A DNA stretch of 64,000 nucleotides from NCBI GenBank assembly GCA_000750105.3, contig JPHH03000007.1, positions 310,001 to 374,000 on the forward strand. Reading direction: 5' to 3'. The notes under the pieces were generated by a model. The model was not told where the DNA came from. It saw only the letters and a program-made list of their open reading frames with translations, and made no database searches. Of the stretch, positions 20,663 through 33,900 are shown one piece after another (position 1 is the stretch's first letter; each line of letters begins with the position of its first letter). Made by a program: the position numbers and the translations under genes. Source of the DNA: Tolypocladium sp. Sup5 PDA-1. Lineage: Eukaryota > Ascomycota > Sordariomycetes > Hypocreales > Ophiocordycipitaceae.

Positions 20663-22751
20663 TTACATCGAGACAACCCGCCCCGAGGGAGGCGGAGCGC
20701 TGGCACGCGTCTTCGGCCGCAGGTTGATGACGGTTTCCAGCTCTCGGAGCATCCCCCGCGTCGCATCCATCTGCTGCCGAGCCTGTGCCTTTTGCTCCCT
20801 GTCCTCCTTCATCTTCACAATCCGCTCTTCTCTCGTGAGCACGCTCCGTGGCCGGGGGAGAGCCACCGCCTCGAACACTTCAGGTGTCTCGGGCTCCGCC
20901 GCTTCCGAGCTGGGAGGCGACTCGCCCGTCAGCGCTTTCAGGGCATCTGCGGCACCGCCTTCGCCAACCGTCGTGAGCCCGCTGAGCGAGCTGGTTGGCG
21001 ATAGTACGGTGCTCATCGACGACAGTCTCTTCTCGTTTCTATCGATTCCGAGAGCCAGCGCCGCCTTGCCTTCTTCCCACGCCGTCATGAGCTCCTTGAG
21101 GTCTACCCCGATGGACTCGTACTGCGACATCAGGTTGGGTCCCATTTCTGAGATATCGTTGGAATCATCCAGGGCTCTGTCCGACTCTTCTCTCAACAGG
21201 TGGAGCTTGGCCTGCAAGCCCCTGATTCCGGTGGACAGAGAGTTGAGCTTTCGGAGCTGAGAGCGCCACCGCTCCCTGCCTGGCGTCATTGGCCCTTTTG
21301 GAGTCGGAGGCATAGGGAAAGCTGGAAATCTAAGTCAGCACCAACACATGCCAAATGGCGCAGGGGCCGGGCAATTCATACATTCTTGCTCGCTCAGTAT
21401 GGTCCGTACTTTGTCATACGAAGCCTTGGTAGAGGCATTCAGACTTCGAAGTGCCTCAACCGCAGTAGTCCAGCGGAGCAGGTCGGCGCCCTCGCCACTC
21501 GCGTCAAGGGCTAGCAGTGCGCAGAGGAGCATCTTGCGCGTCGTGTGGAAGCGAGCGGCCAAGATTTTCAGCGTCCGTAGTGATTCCGGGTCCTCAAACT
21601 CCATCTCGTTGAAGCCCTGAAGAGCGTCCGAGATGTCAAAGTCACTGATGTCGTACATGTCGTAGTATTTCTCGAGCTCCGTCTGCTCCGAGAAGCCCTT
21701 GACGACACTGGACACCTGGTTGTATTTCGTGAGGACGTCGCCGAAGGAGTTCTTTAGCGCCTTCCGTAAGCGAACACACTTTCGGCTCTGGTTGCGATCC
21801 TCAAGCCGGCTTATGGGGGGCAATGGTGCACTGCTAGAAGAAGGTCAGTTTCCAAGGGTCATGGCGATAATGTGTAGACGCAACCAACATTCGATATCCC
21901 CGAGAGACCAGCTCAACCTCTTGAACCAACGACAGGGTAGCCTCCGTTGCGTTGTCGAAATCGTGCGAGTTGGACACGAACGCTGTAATCTCGGACAAGG
22001 ATTGCTCTCTTCGGTAGCGAAGCCATTGCCGCCTCATGTAGACTTGCCCCAGGAAGGCCGACGCGGCGACCAAAACCAGCAGAAACACCATGCGCTTCCG
22101 AGTCACGTATGACGACGCACTACCACTGGCCCAGCTCAATATGACCGCGACCGCCAAGGCCCCCAAGATTGACGCAATAATGCCCTCGTTTGAGAGGAGT
22201 GACTGGGGTTTGTTCTCTGTCGTCGCGCCCGCTGGACTCGGAGCCAGAGGCCGGTGGCTTAAAACGGAGTGTCCGCTCAAGAGTTGCGACGCGATGATCG
22301 TGTATCGAAACTGTTCGAGAAACTTGGCATTGTCAGCGCGATCGATGCTTGCCACCACGGCGGCCTGTTTGCGGTTAGCGACAGTCGAACTAAACGAGGG
22401 CGGCGCGAATCGTACAGAGCAGTTCCTCCTGATGGCTCGCAGGGTCGTGGAGCGCGACTCATCTGGCCGCAACGCGCTGGGGATCTTGCTTCGGAACCGG
22501 GCCTTTACCAGCGGTCGGCCAGTGGGCGCGAAGGGCGAGGGACTGGAAGGCGCCGACGAGTCCGATCGGGACGACCACGGTCGCAGCGGCGAGCTGCCGA
22601 TGGGAGCCCAGTCCGCCTCCGACTCGTCTCCGCCATCTGCGGCCATGTCAGAACTCGCGACCCGGGCTGCAGAGATGGCTTCATGGGTATCGGCCTGCTC
22701 ACCCTTGAGGTAGTCGGCCAACGGCGTCTCCTCATACACGATGGGCTCCAT
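20663..22751 (-). CDS. Inp2/vezatin-type peroxisome inheritance protein
   Basis: Three exons, 22751..21889, 21833..21382 and 21321..20663, encode 657 aa; introns are 55 nt (GTTGGT donor) and 60 nt. An acidic, Ser-rich N-terminal tail of about 100 residues precedes the conserved part. Two closely spaced membrane segments (GIIASILGALAVAVILSWA near 190-208 and MVFLLVLVAASAFLGQVYM near 221-239) form a hairpin. A helical cytosolic domain follows, with FSEQTELEKYYDMYDISDFD and a C-terminal coiled coil rich in Glu, Lys and Gln. This matches the vezatin / 'myosin-binding motif of peroxisomes' family; yeast Inp2 links peroxisomes to the class V myosin Myo2. Assignment is by architecture and sequence character. 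It is encoded 3.2 kb from the giant repeat protein, on the same strand. Confidence 0.85.
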
Positions 22752-23444
22752 CTGGCTACGGCTCGAGAAGCGTGGATCGCGACGGACGGGCTAGAGCGGT
22801 TGCGCAGCCATGGAACACGGCGCGCCAGGCAATCCGGATATAACAAAAGAGAGACTCGTATAAGGAAAGTTGCAGAATTGTATGCTCTGCCGCGTGTTCT
22901 TTCTGCCGCAATGGTTATGGTACCGGAATCATGTTCAGGGGATGTTGATGAGGACAAGTCGGTAAGTGAAGTGGCTACTTCGTACCTATGCCCTGTTTGG
23001 CCGTGATTGCGGAGAGCGTTCGGGAAGGAAGCATGTGCCCTGTGAGTCTTTGGGGGGGGGGATCGCTGCCACTCCTGCAGGGATCGTGCAAGATTGGGGG
23101 CTCGTTTCAGCGAACCACGAGTGCCACGACCGCTAAAACAGCGGCGTCTGCAGGGGCCATCGCCGTTTCTACCGGGGTGCCCCGCTACCAACTTCCTGGC
23201 TTGCATTGCCAATAACATCGGGTCTATGTTTTGCCGCTCCCCGGACGCACCCCGGAGCACGGACCATGTCTATTGTCCTTCAATCTGCGCAAGCCCAGTC
23301 AGCAGGCACAAGACACCTCCAAGTCGCATCCTCACGAGCTCATCTCGACCATCACCACCAACCGCAGTGGCCCAAATCGACCTGAAACCCGGCAATGAAG
23401 CTACAATAGGCTGGGGATAAGCCTCAGCGAACCCTTCGCCGCCA
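22752..23444. other. Divergent intergenic region
   Basis: Promoters of the Inp2-like gene and of the uncharacterised gene at 23445. A run of nine G lies near 23052. No coding sequence recognised. Confidence 0.5.
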
Positions 23445-25505
23445 ATGCCCGTGCGGTCTCCGGCGCAATGCCGGCGCACCATCTCCCGACGGGCTGCCGC
23501 CTCGCAGGTCGGCGTCTGGGTCACGGACTCGATGCTCGTCCAGGCCGTTGAGCAATACCACCGCGCAATTCTGCCTCCGTGCCGGCGTCTCAACTCCCAT
23601 GCAGGGCCCCTCGAGGGCCGCCGCCGGGTGGGCAAGCGGCACATGACGGGTCTCATGCCGACGTCGTCCGCGTACCCTCCCATCTGGCAGTTTGACGTGC
23701 CCTCCACCACGGGTATGCCGCAATGGGAGGCGCCCACCGCTCCATCGTACCGAAGGCAAAAGAACCAGCAGTTGAGCGTATCTGGGCTCTTTAACAACCT
23801 CATCAGCTGGCTTGAGAACTCTGGCGCGGACAAGCCCTTCATCCAACCACCAGCCGACGTGGCAACAACCCGCACCGTGGCTGTAGAAGCCCTAGCGCCC
23901 GACAACACCGCGGAGCAGGAGGCGCTACCCGACACATGGGTACGCGAAGCAGCTCCTTCTTGGGACCTCCCGAGGGAGATTATGAAGCTCCGAACGAGCA
24001 TACGCACTTTGGACGAAGCCAACGAGGAGACATTGTTTCGTTTGTGCAGGACATGTCGACGCTCATTGCGGCGCAGAGTCGAACGCGGAGACCTGTCTGT
24101 CGAAGCCCTGGTCGCCGCTTTGGATCCTCTCGACTTGGCAACAAGGAGTCGAATCCCAGTCGCGGAGACGGCGAACAGAATAGCCGCCATGATTCGACGA
24201 ACCATCCTGTCCGCCATGGCCGATGTTCAAAAACAGGATCGCAACGCGGTTTCTCACGAGCTGTGGATGGCTCTAGCCGACAAGATATGCGGCACGAACG
24301 GCACGAACCATGATATCCAATTATTCTGGCGGCTGATGGATGTGATGCCTGCTTCCCTGCGGGCACAGATTCCCTCGGACCAGATAGCTGGGCTGGCGCG
24401 CGCATTCGTGACGGCTCAGGCAAACCGCCACAATCTGTTCTCTCACTGGTCCGCTCGAGCGGCCAGATTCAGCAACGCTCTGCGAAACCTAAGCGCTGTG
24501 CAGCGGCAGCACCTCGACGACAGCATGAAAAGGTTCTTACTACAGCAAGACTGGGTCACAGAGGCAGCTAAGAGGCTACGGTTCTCCTGGCTGATTATCA
24601 AGGCATATGACACTCGCGCAACGACCCAAGAGTTTATCGGTGCTTATCGGGCGTCTGTCGAACCAGGCGTTCGTTTGCACAGCATGCAACTATGGCAGCT
24701 CCTGGCGGCGCGGGCCATCGCGACCGGTGCAATCGAGGGAGAGCAAAGCAAGACGCTGATGGAGGCGGAATACGTCTCCATGAGTCAACGTTGGACTGAG
24801 CTTGTTCTCGCCCTCCTAGCCTCGAAGGATCGGGACAGCGGGCTGCGGGAGCTCTGCGCTTGCCTCAATGGCATTGGAGAGTTTGAAAGCGTTGCCCAAG
24901 CTCTGACGTCGCCACCGCTCCGCCATGTCCGGGTGGACACTGTCCAGGCGTTGGCAGCGGCGTGCAACGACCACAACCAGGCCATTCAACTCTACGACTC
25001 TATTGTCATCAAAGATGGGCCGCGGCGGAAACTAGGAAGATGGACCTGGGCTGCATGGACCAAGTACATTGAAGGGATGATCAAGGACCCCAAGATGGAG
25101 CCCATGCGCGTCTGGCAATTGCTCAACCTCACCCGCGCGAGCGGCAAGGAGGCATGCCCAAAGGCAACGGCAGACGAAGTCAAGGCCAAGGCGCAGCTGC
25201 TGGACCAGATGGGCCAGTGGTACATGGAGGCGTCCCATCTCAATGACCGCCAGGTGCTGCGCCAGGTGCAGAGATGCGTATCCTACCAACGGTCCTTGAC
25301 CAACGGCGTGTCGTCGCAAACACTGGCCAACGTCGCCGGGATTGTCACGCGCGACCTGGAGAAGGGCGAGAGGGGCCGGACGACGCGGATGGAGTGGCTG
25401 GTCGGCATGGTTGCGAAGGCACACGGCGCGGACGAGGCGGAGAGTACTGCAAAGGCTCTCAAGGGCTGGCGGTGGGCGATTGACGGAGCCAGAGAATCGT
25501 CGTAG
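23445..25505 (+). CDS. Uncharacterised helical-repeat protein, possibly mitochondrial
   Basis: Single exon of 686 codons. I do not recognise a named family. The first 65 residues are rich in Arg, Ser and Ala with few acids (MPVRSPAQCRRTISRRAAAS), which could be a mitochondrial targeting sequence. The rest looks almost wholly alpha-helical, in pairs of helices about 35-40 residues apart, such as DIQLFWRLMDVMPASLRAQI, LHSMQLWQLLAARAIATGAI, DHNQAIQLYDSIVIKDG and MRVWQLLNLTRASGKEA. That spacing is compatible with divergent pentatricopeptide-like repeats seen in fungal mitochondrial RNA-processing factors, but no strict motif was scored. No membrane segment is evident. Codon use and GC content fit neighbouring genes, and the length makes a chance ORF very unlikely. 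Confidence 0.8.
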   Translation: MPVRSPAQCRRTISRRAAASQVGVWVTDSMLVQAVEQYHRAILPPCRRLNSHAGPLEGRRRVGKRHMTGLMPTSSAYPPIWQFDVPSTTGMPQWEAPTAPSYRRQKNQQLSVSGLFNNLISWLENSGADKPFIQPPADVATTRTVAVEALAPDNTAEQEALPDTWVREAAPSWDLPREIMKLRTSIRTLDEANEETLFRLCRTCRRSLRRRVERGDLSVEALVAALDPLDLATRSRIPVAETANRIAAMIRRTILSAMADVQKQDRNAVSHELWMALADKICGTNGTNHDIQLFWRLMDVMPASLRAQIPSDQIAGLARAFVTAQANRHNLFSHWSARAARFSNALRNLSAVQRQHLDDSMKRFLLQQDWVTEAAKRLRFSWLIIKAYDTRATTQEFIGAYRASVEPGVRLHSMQLWQLLAARAIATGAIEGEQSKTLMEAEYVSMSQRWTELVLALLASKDRDSGLRELCACLNGIGEFESVAQALTSPPLRHVRVDTVQALAAACNDHNQAIQLYDSIVIKDGPRRKLGRWTWAAWTKYIEGMIKDPKMEPMRVWQLLNLTRASGKEACPKATADEVKAKAQLLDQMGQWYMEASHLNDRQVLRQVQRCVSYQRSLTNGVSSQTLANVAGIVTRDLEKGERGRTTRMEWLVGMVAKAHGADEAESTAKALKGWRWAIDGARESS

Positions 25506-25977
25506 CCTAGAGGTGATGGCGGATGTACATCACACGATACCCCGTGAGGCCTGCAGAGGGCTAGACTTTAGCTTGCGATAATTTTGTGAACAAATATATT
25601 CCATCAATCTAATCCCAGTCACTCGTATAAACTCATCGTAAGACGCATTCTTTTTCAACACAGCATCTACATTGCAAAGCATAGCAGCCAAACGTACACG
25701 AACAAACGTGGCCGTAAAATACAAAACAGCAGTAAAACATGATCCGTCGCTGTCGAAAAGGAGGAGAAAAAAGAAACTCGTAAAAACAAGTCTCTCAGGA
25801 TATCGTAAACTCTTGAAGGTCATACCATCCCATTACCCAGCCCCATCCATACCCTGTGTCCGTCCACCCAAAGAATAGACACATAACATTATGTGCGTGA
25901 AAATCCAAGCCATGGCTTCCCTTTTTTTTTTGTGTATGTCCAATGCGGAAGTGCATAATTGTTCCTCGCCGGCGCCT
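25506..25977. other. Convergent intergenic region
   Basis: AT-rich by local standards and rich in AAA tracts, as expected for the facing 3' UTRs of the flanking genes. A T-run lies near 25921-25931. No gene seen. Confidence 0.55.
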
Positions 25978-27929
25978 CTAGATACCGTCCTCCAGGAACT
26001 CTGCTTCAGGTTGCCCCATGGTTTCTGTCACGAGGCTGATGCGGCTCGGCGCACCGAGCGATGCGCCGCCGGCGTCGCTCGACGGCGTGACGTGGCGCCT
26101 GCCCTTGTCGCGGGCAATGAGCACCTGCGCCGGGCACACGACGATCTTGTCTTCGCCGACGCCGCTGTCGTCTCCCCTCTTGACGACCAGGGGGAAGAGG
26201 ACGACTCGAACCACAGCGCCCTGTGACTCGAGCTCCTCGTTGGTCAGGGAGACGCTGCCGCTCCGCTCGTTCATCATGGAGGCGTCGAACTGGACGGTGG
26301 CGGCCAGCTCACCGTCTGCATCGTACTCGGGCTGTAGTGGTGGCAGCATCATGTACTCGGCTCGCTGCGTGCGCATCTCAATGGACAGGTCAACGGCCTC
26401 GCGCATCACTCGGCGCAGCTGCGACTGGATCTGGCCCTCGAGGTTGCTGGGCGGAGGGAGAATCTTGCAGAGGGTCTGGAAGATGGCCTGGACGACGGCC
26501 TCGGTGTCGAGCTCGCGCTGGTCCCTGAAGTTGTCTCGCTTGGAGAGGAGGGTCAGGGTGACGGCGCGCCATTGCCGCACGGCCTGAGCAGGGCCGACGT
26601 CGGTCAGGAGCTTCTCGAGCGACTTGAGCTTCTGGCGCTGCTCCCGATCCATGCCAAACAGGTATCGGGTAAAGACAAACTCCCAAATCATGTTCATGGT
26701 CATGGACATGAAGATGTCGCGGCGCTTGACGCGGTCGTTGAGGTATGTGTCGACATCGGAGCCGTCGAGGACGGCATTGTCGAGGCGGTCGATGGTCTTC
26801 TCGTCGTTGATCTCGCTGGTGAGGCGGCAGGCGCGCATGTCGGAGAATTTTGAGAAGCGCAGGACCCACTGCTGGACGTGGGAGCAGAGCTGCTGGCAGC
26901 GGTTGTCGAAGTAGTCCTCGTCGTGGATGGTGAGGAAGTTGGAGTCGCCGGCCTTGGAGTCGAGGATCTGGCGCTGCATGGCGCGGATCTGCTCCTTGGC
27001 GGCGTCGAGCTGGGCGCGCAGGTCGGCGATCTCGGCGTCCTTTTGCTCGAGGGTCAGGTTGGCGGCGCTGTGGGCGCCGCGGGCCTCGTCGAGCTCGCGC
27101 GAGACGCCGGCGTAGCGGCCCGTGTCCTTGCTGGCCAGCTCGGCATTGGCGCTGGTGAGGCCCTCGTTGACCTCGGACAGGTGGGTGACCTCGTTCTGGA
27201 GGAACTGCAGCGACTGGCGCAGGGCCTCGATCTCGGCGTCGCGGTCGGACAGGACGGTGGCGGCGCGCTGGCTCAGGTTCTGCTCGGCGTGGGCGCGGGC
27301 GTCGGTCAGCAGGCGGTTCTCGGCGATGAGCTGCTCGACCCTGGACTCGAGCTCGAGGACCTGCATGCTCTGGCGGCGGCGCATGCTATGGGGGCGGGTG
27401 GGCGAGCGTGGCGAGCCGATGCGGCCCTCGCCGAAGCCGTCGTAGACGTCGGCCATGTCGTTGTCCGTGTCCGTGGCCCTGTCCCTGTCCCTGGCGGCGC
27501 GGACGCGGCGCTCATTGGCGACGGGCGGCGACGACGACGACGCTGGGCCAGACACCTGCGACTGCGACTGCGACTGCGACTGCGACTGCGACTGTTTGTC
27601 CTTGTCTCGGTCGTGCGTCAGTGCAGTGGTGGAGCTTTGCTGGCGAAGAGAGCGCAGGTCGCCGCTCATGCGTCTGTCCACTCGGCGCAGTGGGGGGGTT
27701 GGGGTGGGGGTTGGCCGGGTGACGATGCCTGGACTCTCAGGCCGAAACCTGATCGGCTCTGGCGTGCGGTTGCGGTGGCGCGAGAGGCTGGTGTTGGACG
27801 CGGACCGGCGCGGCGCTAGCGGCCCAGGCTCGGCCCGCAGCGGCTGCTGGTGCTGGTGCTGGTGCTGGTGCTGTTGCTGGCCGTCGCTGGCGCTGCGGTC
27901 TTGGTGATCGTCATGCGGTCGACTCGCCA

Positions 27930-27961
<32 letters not shown>

Positions 27962-30900
27962 CCTCCCACTCCCAGCGCAGTCGCAGCAGCAGCAAGCTCC
28001 CCGTAGCCCTTCTTCTTCTTACCCGCCCTCTTCTCCGGCTCCGGCGTAGCCTCTGCCGCCGCCGGCTCCCTCAGCACCGGCGTCCCCTCCCGCAGCACCG
28101 GCGTCCCGTACGGCGACCGTCGCAGCCTCCCCTCTGCCGCCGGCTCCGGCGTGCGAGGCATTCCCTCGGTCCAGTCGCCCTCTCCAGTGTGGACGCCGCT
28201 ATCCCGCTGCGGCTCGTCGCTGAACAGGTTGCTCCGCGGCCGGAGCGGGTTTGGGGAGTCCGCTGCGAACCCGCTGTCGCGGTTCATCTCGGGCGTCGGC
28301 CAGTTGTACTTTGCCGCTTCCGCCTCTGCCTCCGGGACCTCTTCCACCGCGGGCAGGGCGCGCGTCGGCGACCGTCTGAACTCGCTCACGGCCGGGGACA
28401 GGCTTCCCAGCGTAGCTGGCGCATCCCTCTCCTCCCTCTCCTCCCTCAGCAGTCCACCGACCGGCTCCTCCACCTCGGATCCCCGGCGGAGAAGACCGGC
28501 TGGTTCTGACCTCACGAGAGCCGTCTCGCCTCGGCCCAAGACCGGGCTCTCTGTAAAATCATCGTCCAGAGGCGCTCCTTGGCGAGCCGTCTCTTTCCAT
28601 CCTCCCTCCGACTCTGTGAAGCTTTCGCTCATGAGCATCGGCGGAGCCTCTTTGGCTTTGCTTGGTTCCGCCTTCTCGTCACCGCCTCCCAAGAAATCCT
28701 CACCAGTGCTGGCTTTCAATTCCGCCTTCACTTCCGTCTGTAGACTCTTCTTGTCTGCACTCTCCCACAACGCCGGGTCGTCAAAGATGTCCTCTTCCTG
28801 CGGCTGCCTCTTGTCCAGAATCTTCTTCTGCTTGCCCTTTTTCTTCTTCTTGCTGCCTCCAAACCTTTCGGCGAGCAGGGCCACGCCACCAGTCACGGCG
28901 GCAGCTGCTGCCACCGTCCCAGCCGTACTTCTTGGACCAAAGCTCTCGCGAAGCTCGTCTTCCACTTCTTTCCTCCGGCCGATTTTCTCTTCAGTGGATG
29001 ACGCGCTCTGATCCAACCCCTTGCCGGGCAATCTGGGATCGCTCTCCCAGACATCGTCAAAGGCGTCTGCGCCTGTGGAGGCTGGCGCATCCAGGTCCAT
29101 TCCTCCCTTGCCAGGCAATCTAGGATCACTCTCCCAGACATCGTCAAAGGCATCCGCACCCGTGTAGACCGGCGTGCTCTCATCCAGATCCATGCCTCCC
29201 TTGCCGGGCAGTCTCGGGTCACTTTCCCAGACGTCGTCAAAGGCATCTGCCCCTGCGTAGGTTGGCTCTTCGGTACTGGGGACTCCCTCGACTTGCTCTT
29301 GAGTGGGCTCGGGAATTGCTGTCTCGACGGGAGCCTCTCGAGCCTCAACCGTCTGTGGAGCCTGCGAAGTCACTGGAGCTCGCGAAGTGACCGGAGCCCG
29401 CGCAGGTAGCTCGACGCTCTTCTTCTTCTTTTTCTTTGTTTTCGAAACAGAGGAGCTGGCCTTTGGGACTGAAAAGTCGTCAAACCAGTCATCGCCGGCA
29501 GGCTGTTCTTGGCCTGCATCGTCTGCCATTGGCGTATCTTGGTCCTGTTCCTGAGAAGAGATGGCTGGCGTTTCCTCCAGGGCGGGAGGGTCGTTTGGCG
29601 GGGAATCAAGAATCATAATCTGGCTTGACTTGCGCTTCTTGTCCTTCTTCGACTTCTTCTTTACTGGAGTACCCCAGGCATCATCTGGGCTGGCATCGGC
29701 TGATGCAGAAGCCTCATCCACGGCCATAGGCTCTGGCTCGGCGGATTTCGGTGCATCAGTGAAGTCTCCCGGGGTTTCCACCTCCATTACATCTCTAGCA
29801 ACTTCAGCGTTGTCATCCGGAGTAACAGTCGACTCCTCTGGCAGGCCATCGCCCAGGTCCCTGTTGGCAGGCTCTCCAAGTTGGTCGTCCGTTGGACTGG
29901 GCTCTTGGGGCATCTCGGGTTGAACACTTTCTTCCTCGGGCTGCGTGGTGGGTTCGTTGAAGGCGGACAAGGGTATGCCTTTGCTTTTCTTTCCCTTGCC
30001 CTTCTTTTTCTTTGTAGGCATCGCCCACGCTTCCTCGGCCTCGACTGGGGGTGTTGGTTCCTGGATCCAGGTCGCTCTTGGCGGCTCAGAATCAGCAGTC
30101 GCAGCAGCCTCTGCCATTGGAGGTGTTTTGTCCTTGTCTTCAGTGGGCGTCACATCGACCGCAATTGGTTGGTCCTCGAGACCAGTGGTTGGAGTCATCG
30201 TGCCACTTCCTGACTTGTCCTCGAGACCAGAGATTGGAGTCATTGTGCCGCTGCCTGACTTGCCCTTCTTGCCCTTTTTGCCCTTCTTCTTGGTTGTGAA
30301 TTCCCAAGCATCGTCAGCGGTAGCTTCTACAACCTGACAGAGTTCCTGGGGCTCTTCGAGCTTGGGTGCTTCCTGTTCAGAAACAACTTCAGCTGCTGGC
30401 TCAGCTGCTGGCTCAATGTCATGAGTATCTGCAGCCTCCTCTCGCGGGGCTTCGGCTGACTCGGACTCCACTGGAGGTTCAGGCTCGTTTGCAGGTGTTA
30501 CCACGCCGCTTCCCCTCTTGCCTTTCTTGCCTTTCTTAGTCTTCTTTGTTGGAAATGCCCAAGCGTCGTTGTCTTCCGCGGGCTGGGGCGCTTCTTCAGC
30601 TTCTGCGGGCTTGGGCTCTTCAGGCTCAGGAACAGGCTCGATTGTAGGTGCAAAGCTGTGAGTCTCTTCGGCGAGATCTCCGGTGGGTTCAGTAGCCTCT
30701 GGCTGCGGCTGCGGCTGCGGCTGCGGCTGCGGCTGCGGCTGCGCAGGAACATCCGGCTCATTTGCTGGCGACATCATGCCGCTCCCCATCCCCTTCTTGC
30801 CTTTCTTTCCCTTTTTCTTGATAGACATTGCCCATTCGTCGTCTGCTACAGTTGTCTCTGGGACGTCAGGTGCATGTGAGGTTAATTCGAGCTCGGCGGC

Positions 30901-33900
30901 ATGAAGATCGCGGGCCACTTCACCGCCACTCTCGGCGTGTCGGGGTTCGGCGGCCGCATATTCGGCCGGCGGCTCGGGCTCGGATGTTGGCCCGCTCTCG
31001 GAACTAGGCTCGGCAGCACCGAGACTCGCCCTGCCTTTCTTTCCCTTCTTTGTCTTCGTTGGCATCTGGAATGCGAAGCCGTCCTCTTGCGCGGGTTCAG
31101 GCTCCCGGGGAGTGTCCTCACTCTGGACAATTGGCGCCGTCTCTTCCATCTCGTCGGCCCATGAGCCAACAGGTTCAGACTGAGAAGGCTCCTCGATCGC
31201 TGATGTCTCTCGAGTCTCATCCTTTTCCGTAGTGATTGAATCTGCCGCAAGCCCTGCGACTGCGAAACTAGCCGCGGCGAGGGCAATCTTCTTCGTCTTC
31301 TTGTCTTTCTTTGACTTCTTCGTAGGCAACCACTCTTCAGGTTCTTGTGAAATCTCTTGAGCAAAGAATAGCGTTTCTTCCTTGTCCTCGGGCACGGTAG
31401 AAGAATCAGCCTCAGTTGGCTGGGGCAGAGTCGTGGACTCGATCTCTGCTGGCGCCTCAATTGCGGGTTCGACGGGATCCTCGATTGAGCTTTCCTGCTT
31501 CTTCTTTTTCTTCTTGTCCTTTTTGGAAAGCTTTCTCTGTGGCATGGCTTCCCAGGGATCCTCGGAGCTGGTATTTTCTCGGCTCTGCCTTCCAGAAAGA
31601 GGTTCATCCTCAGCCTTCGTCGGGTCGGCTGAAGACTCTGGCTCCTTGGCTTCTGCAACTTGAGTTGAAACGGCGTCCTCTGTGGGAACTTCGACAATCT
31701 GACCAGCGTCACGCATTTCGATATCCTCGGTAGCAGGCAAAGGCGCAGCAGACTCCATCTGCTCAGCCATGTCCGTATCTACCAGTGGCGGCTCTTGTGT
31801 TGGTTCCTCAGCAGGGACAGAAGGGGTCTCGAAACTAGGCTCGACAGCTTCGGCCGTTTCCTCGGCTGCAGGCTCTTCCCATGCAACAACCTCAACTTGG
31901 CTGCGCCGGTTTCTCTTGCCCTTCTTGCCTTTCTTGCCCGTGAGAGGAACAGACCATTCATCATCTGGATTCGGATCCTTTGGGGCCGAAGCTTCAGCAT
32001 CGGCAATTTGCTCTGCAGGTGAATCCTGGTCGTGTTTCGAGCCATCCGTTGCCACTTCTGCAACGACTTGTTCTTGCTCGCGCTGACCCTCTGGTTCCTT
32101 AGGTTCAGCCACGGAGGTGTCCTTGAGTTCGTCCTCAACGATATCTGCAGTTGGTTGTTCACTGGTCGTTCCAGGAGCATCAAGAGATGGTGCATCCTTC
32201 ATTGCAAGATCCTGTAGGGGCTCGGGCGGCGCTGCAGTGTCCACGGCGGCTTCTTGCTCAGCCTCGGCTGTGGTCGGGGAGCCTTGGATGTTCATGGGTT
32301 CTTCAGCGGAGGGGGTCGTTTCGGCGAGGAAGTCATCTTGAGAGTCCAGCTTGGCCTTCTTCTTTTTCTTCTTGTCTTTCTTTGAAACTGTATCGCTCCA
32401 CATATCGTCCTCAACTGCCTCCTTCGCAACTTCTGGCTCCTGGGGAATCGTTGTCTCTTCAGAAGGTGGTGAGCTCTCGGCAGCTTCAGCTTCCGGGATC
32501 TTTGCCTTCTTTTTCTTTTTCTTCTCCTTCTTAGATAGGCCAAGATCCCAATCATCCTCTTTCTTCGTCTCAGGCTCCTCGGCAATCGCAGTGTCTCCCG
32601 TCGCTCCAGCCTCAAAAAGGGTTTCCGGCTCAGTGACGGGGACTGGCTCTGGCTGATCAAGAGGCGTGTCAACACCGCGGTCATTGTCATTTGGCGAGGA
32701 TTCAGTTGCCTGGTCCGCGGCAGTGTCCGTTTTCTCCGGCTCCGGTTCCGGTGGGGAGGCTATTTCGGGTTCCTGTGGATTTTCAGGTTCGAATTCTTTA
32801 GCCTTCTTCTTTTTCCTGTCCTTCTTGGACTTGTTCAGACTGAACCCACCCCACTCGTCATCAGGAGTTGCCTCTGGCTGCTGCTCGCTAGTCCCAGGAG
32901 GTTGTTCGATTCCGGCCTCGCCTGGAACAGCCGGCCCCTCATCTGGTGTCGCAAAACCGGGCGTGCCCTCCGCACTTGGAACTTCCTCATCCAGCAAAGC
33001 CTGCTTCTTTTTCTTCTTCTTGTCCTTCTTTGACGTCTTGACAGGAAAGAGGAACTCGCTATCTTCAGCGGGTGGAGCATCCGCGGTGATTGGTTCCGGG
33101 GCATCCAGCTCTCGAGGCGCCTCAAGAGCTAGCGTTTCTGAGGAAGGTTCAGGTCCGGTCTCGTCCTTTGGGGCATCACTGCCTTGCTCAACGCCAGAGA
33201 CAGCCTTGGTCTCGTTGACTTCCTGGGAGGCGGGAGCGTCATCAGCAGTCGGAACAGCCTCTGAGTGCGGCGGCACCTCGGACTCCGTTGCAGCTTGCTC
33301 TTCCAGCGGCAAGGACTCTGATGTCGGCTCTTGAGACTCCGAAGCGGTGTCTCGCGGCGTCTCGGCATCAGGAGAATCCCAGGAGAAGGTGTTCTTTTTT
33401 TTCTTGCCCTTCTTGCCCTTCTTTGGAACCTCAAACTCGGCTTCAGGGTCGACAGTGGGTGCAGCAGTCTCTGCCTGCTCGGGAGTGTCGATGGAAGGTG
33501 CAGTAGTTGCTGGTTCATCGTCCCACGTGCTGGACATCTGGCTCTGACGCTTCTTCTTCTTGCCCTTCTTCTCCGTAGCCTGCGGCCACTCGTCGGCAGT
33601 AGCAGAATCCTGAGCCGGCTGGTCGGTTGTCACGGCAGTCGACGGCTCCTCAATGCTCGCAGGTTCCTCCGTAAACACGACAGGCTCCGTAGTCTCAGCC
33701 GGCGCTTCCACGACGGGTTCCTGTTCCGCAACTGGGGGAGGCTTGCTGCCCTTTTTCTTGTTCTTCTTGGACTTTCTGCCGCTCGTTGGCATGCTCCGCT
33801 CATCCTCTACTTCGGCCTCCCGAGATTCGTTGAATGGTTGTTCATCCGGGGTGTCCTTGGAAGATTCGTCGAGTGCCACCGTAGCAGATCCCTCGGCTGG

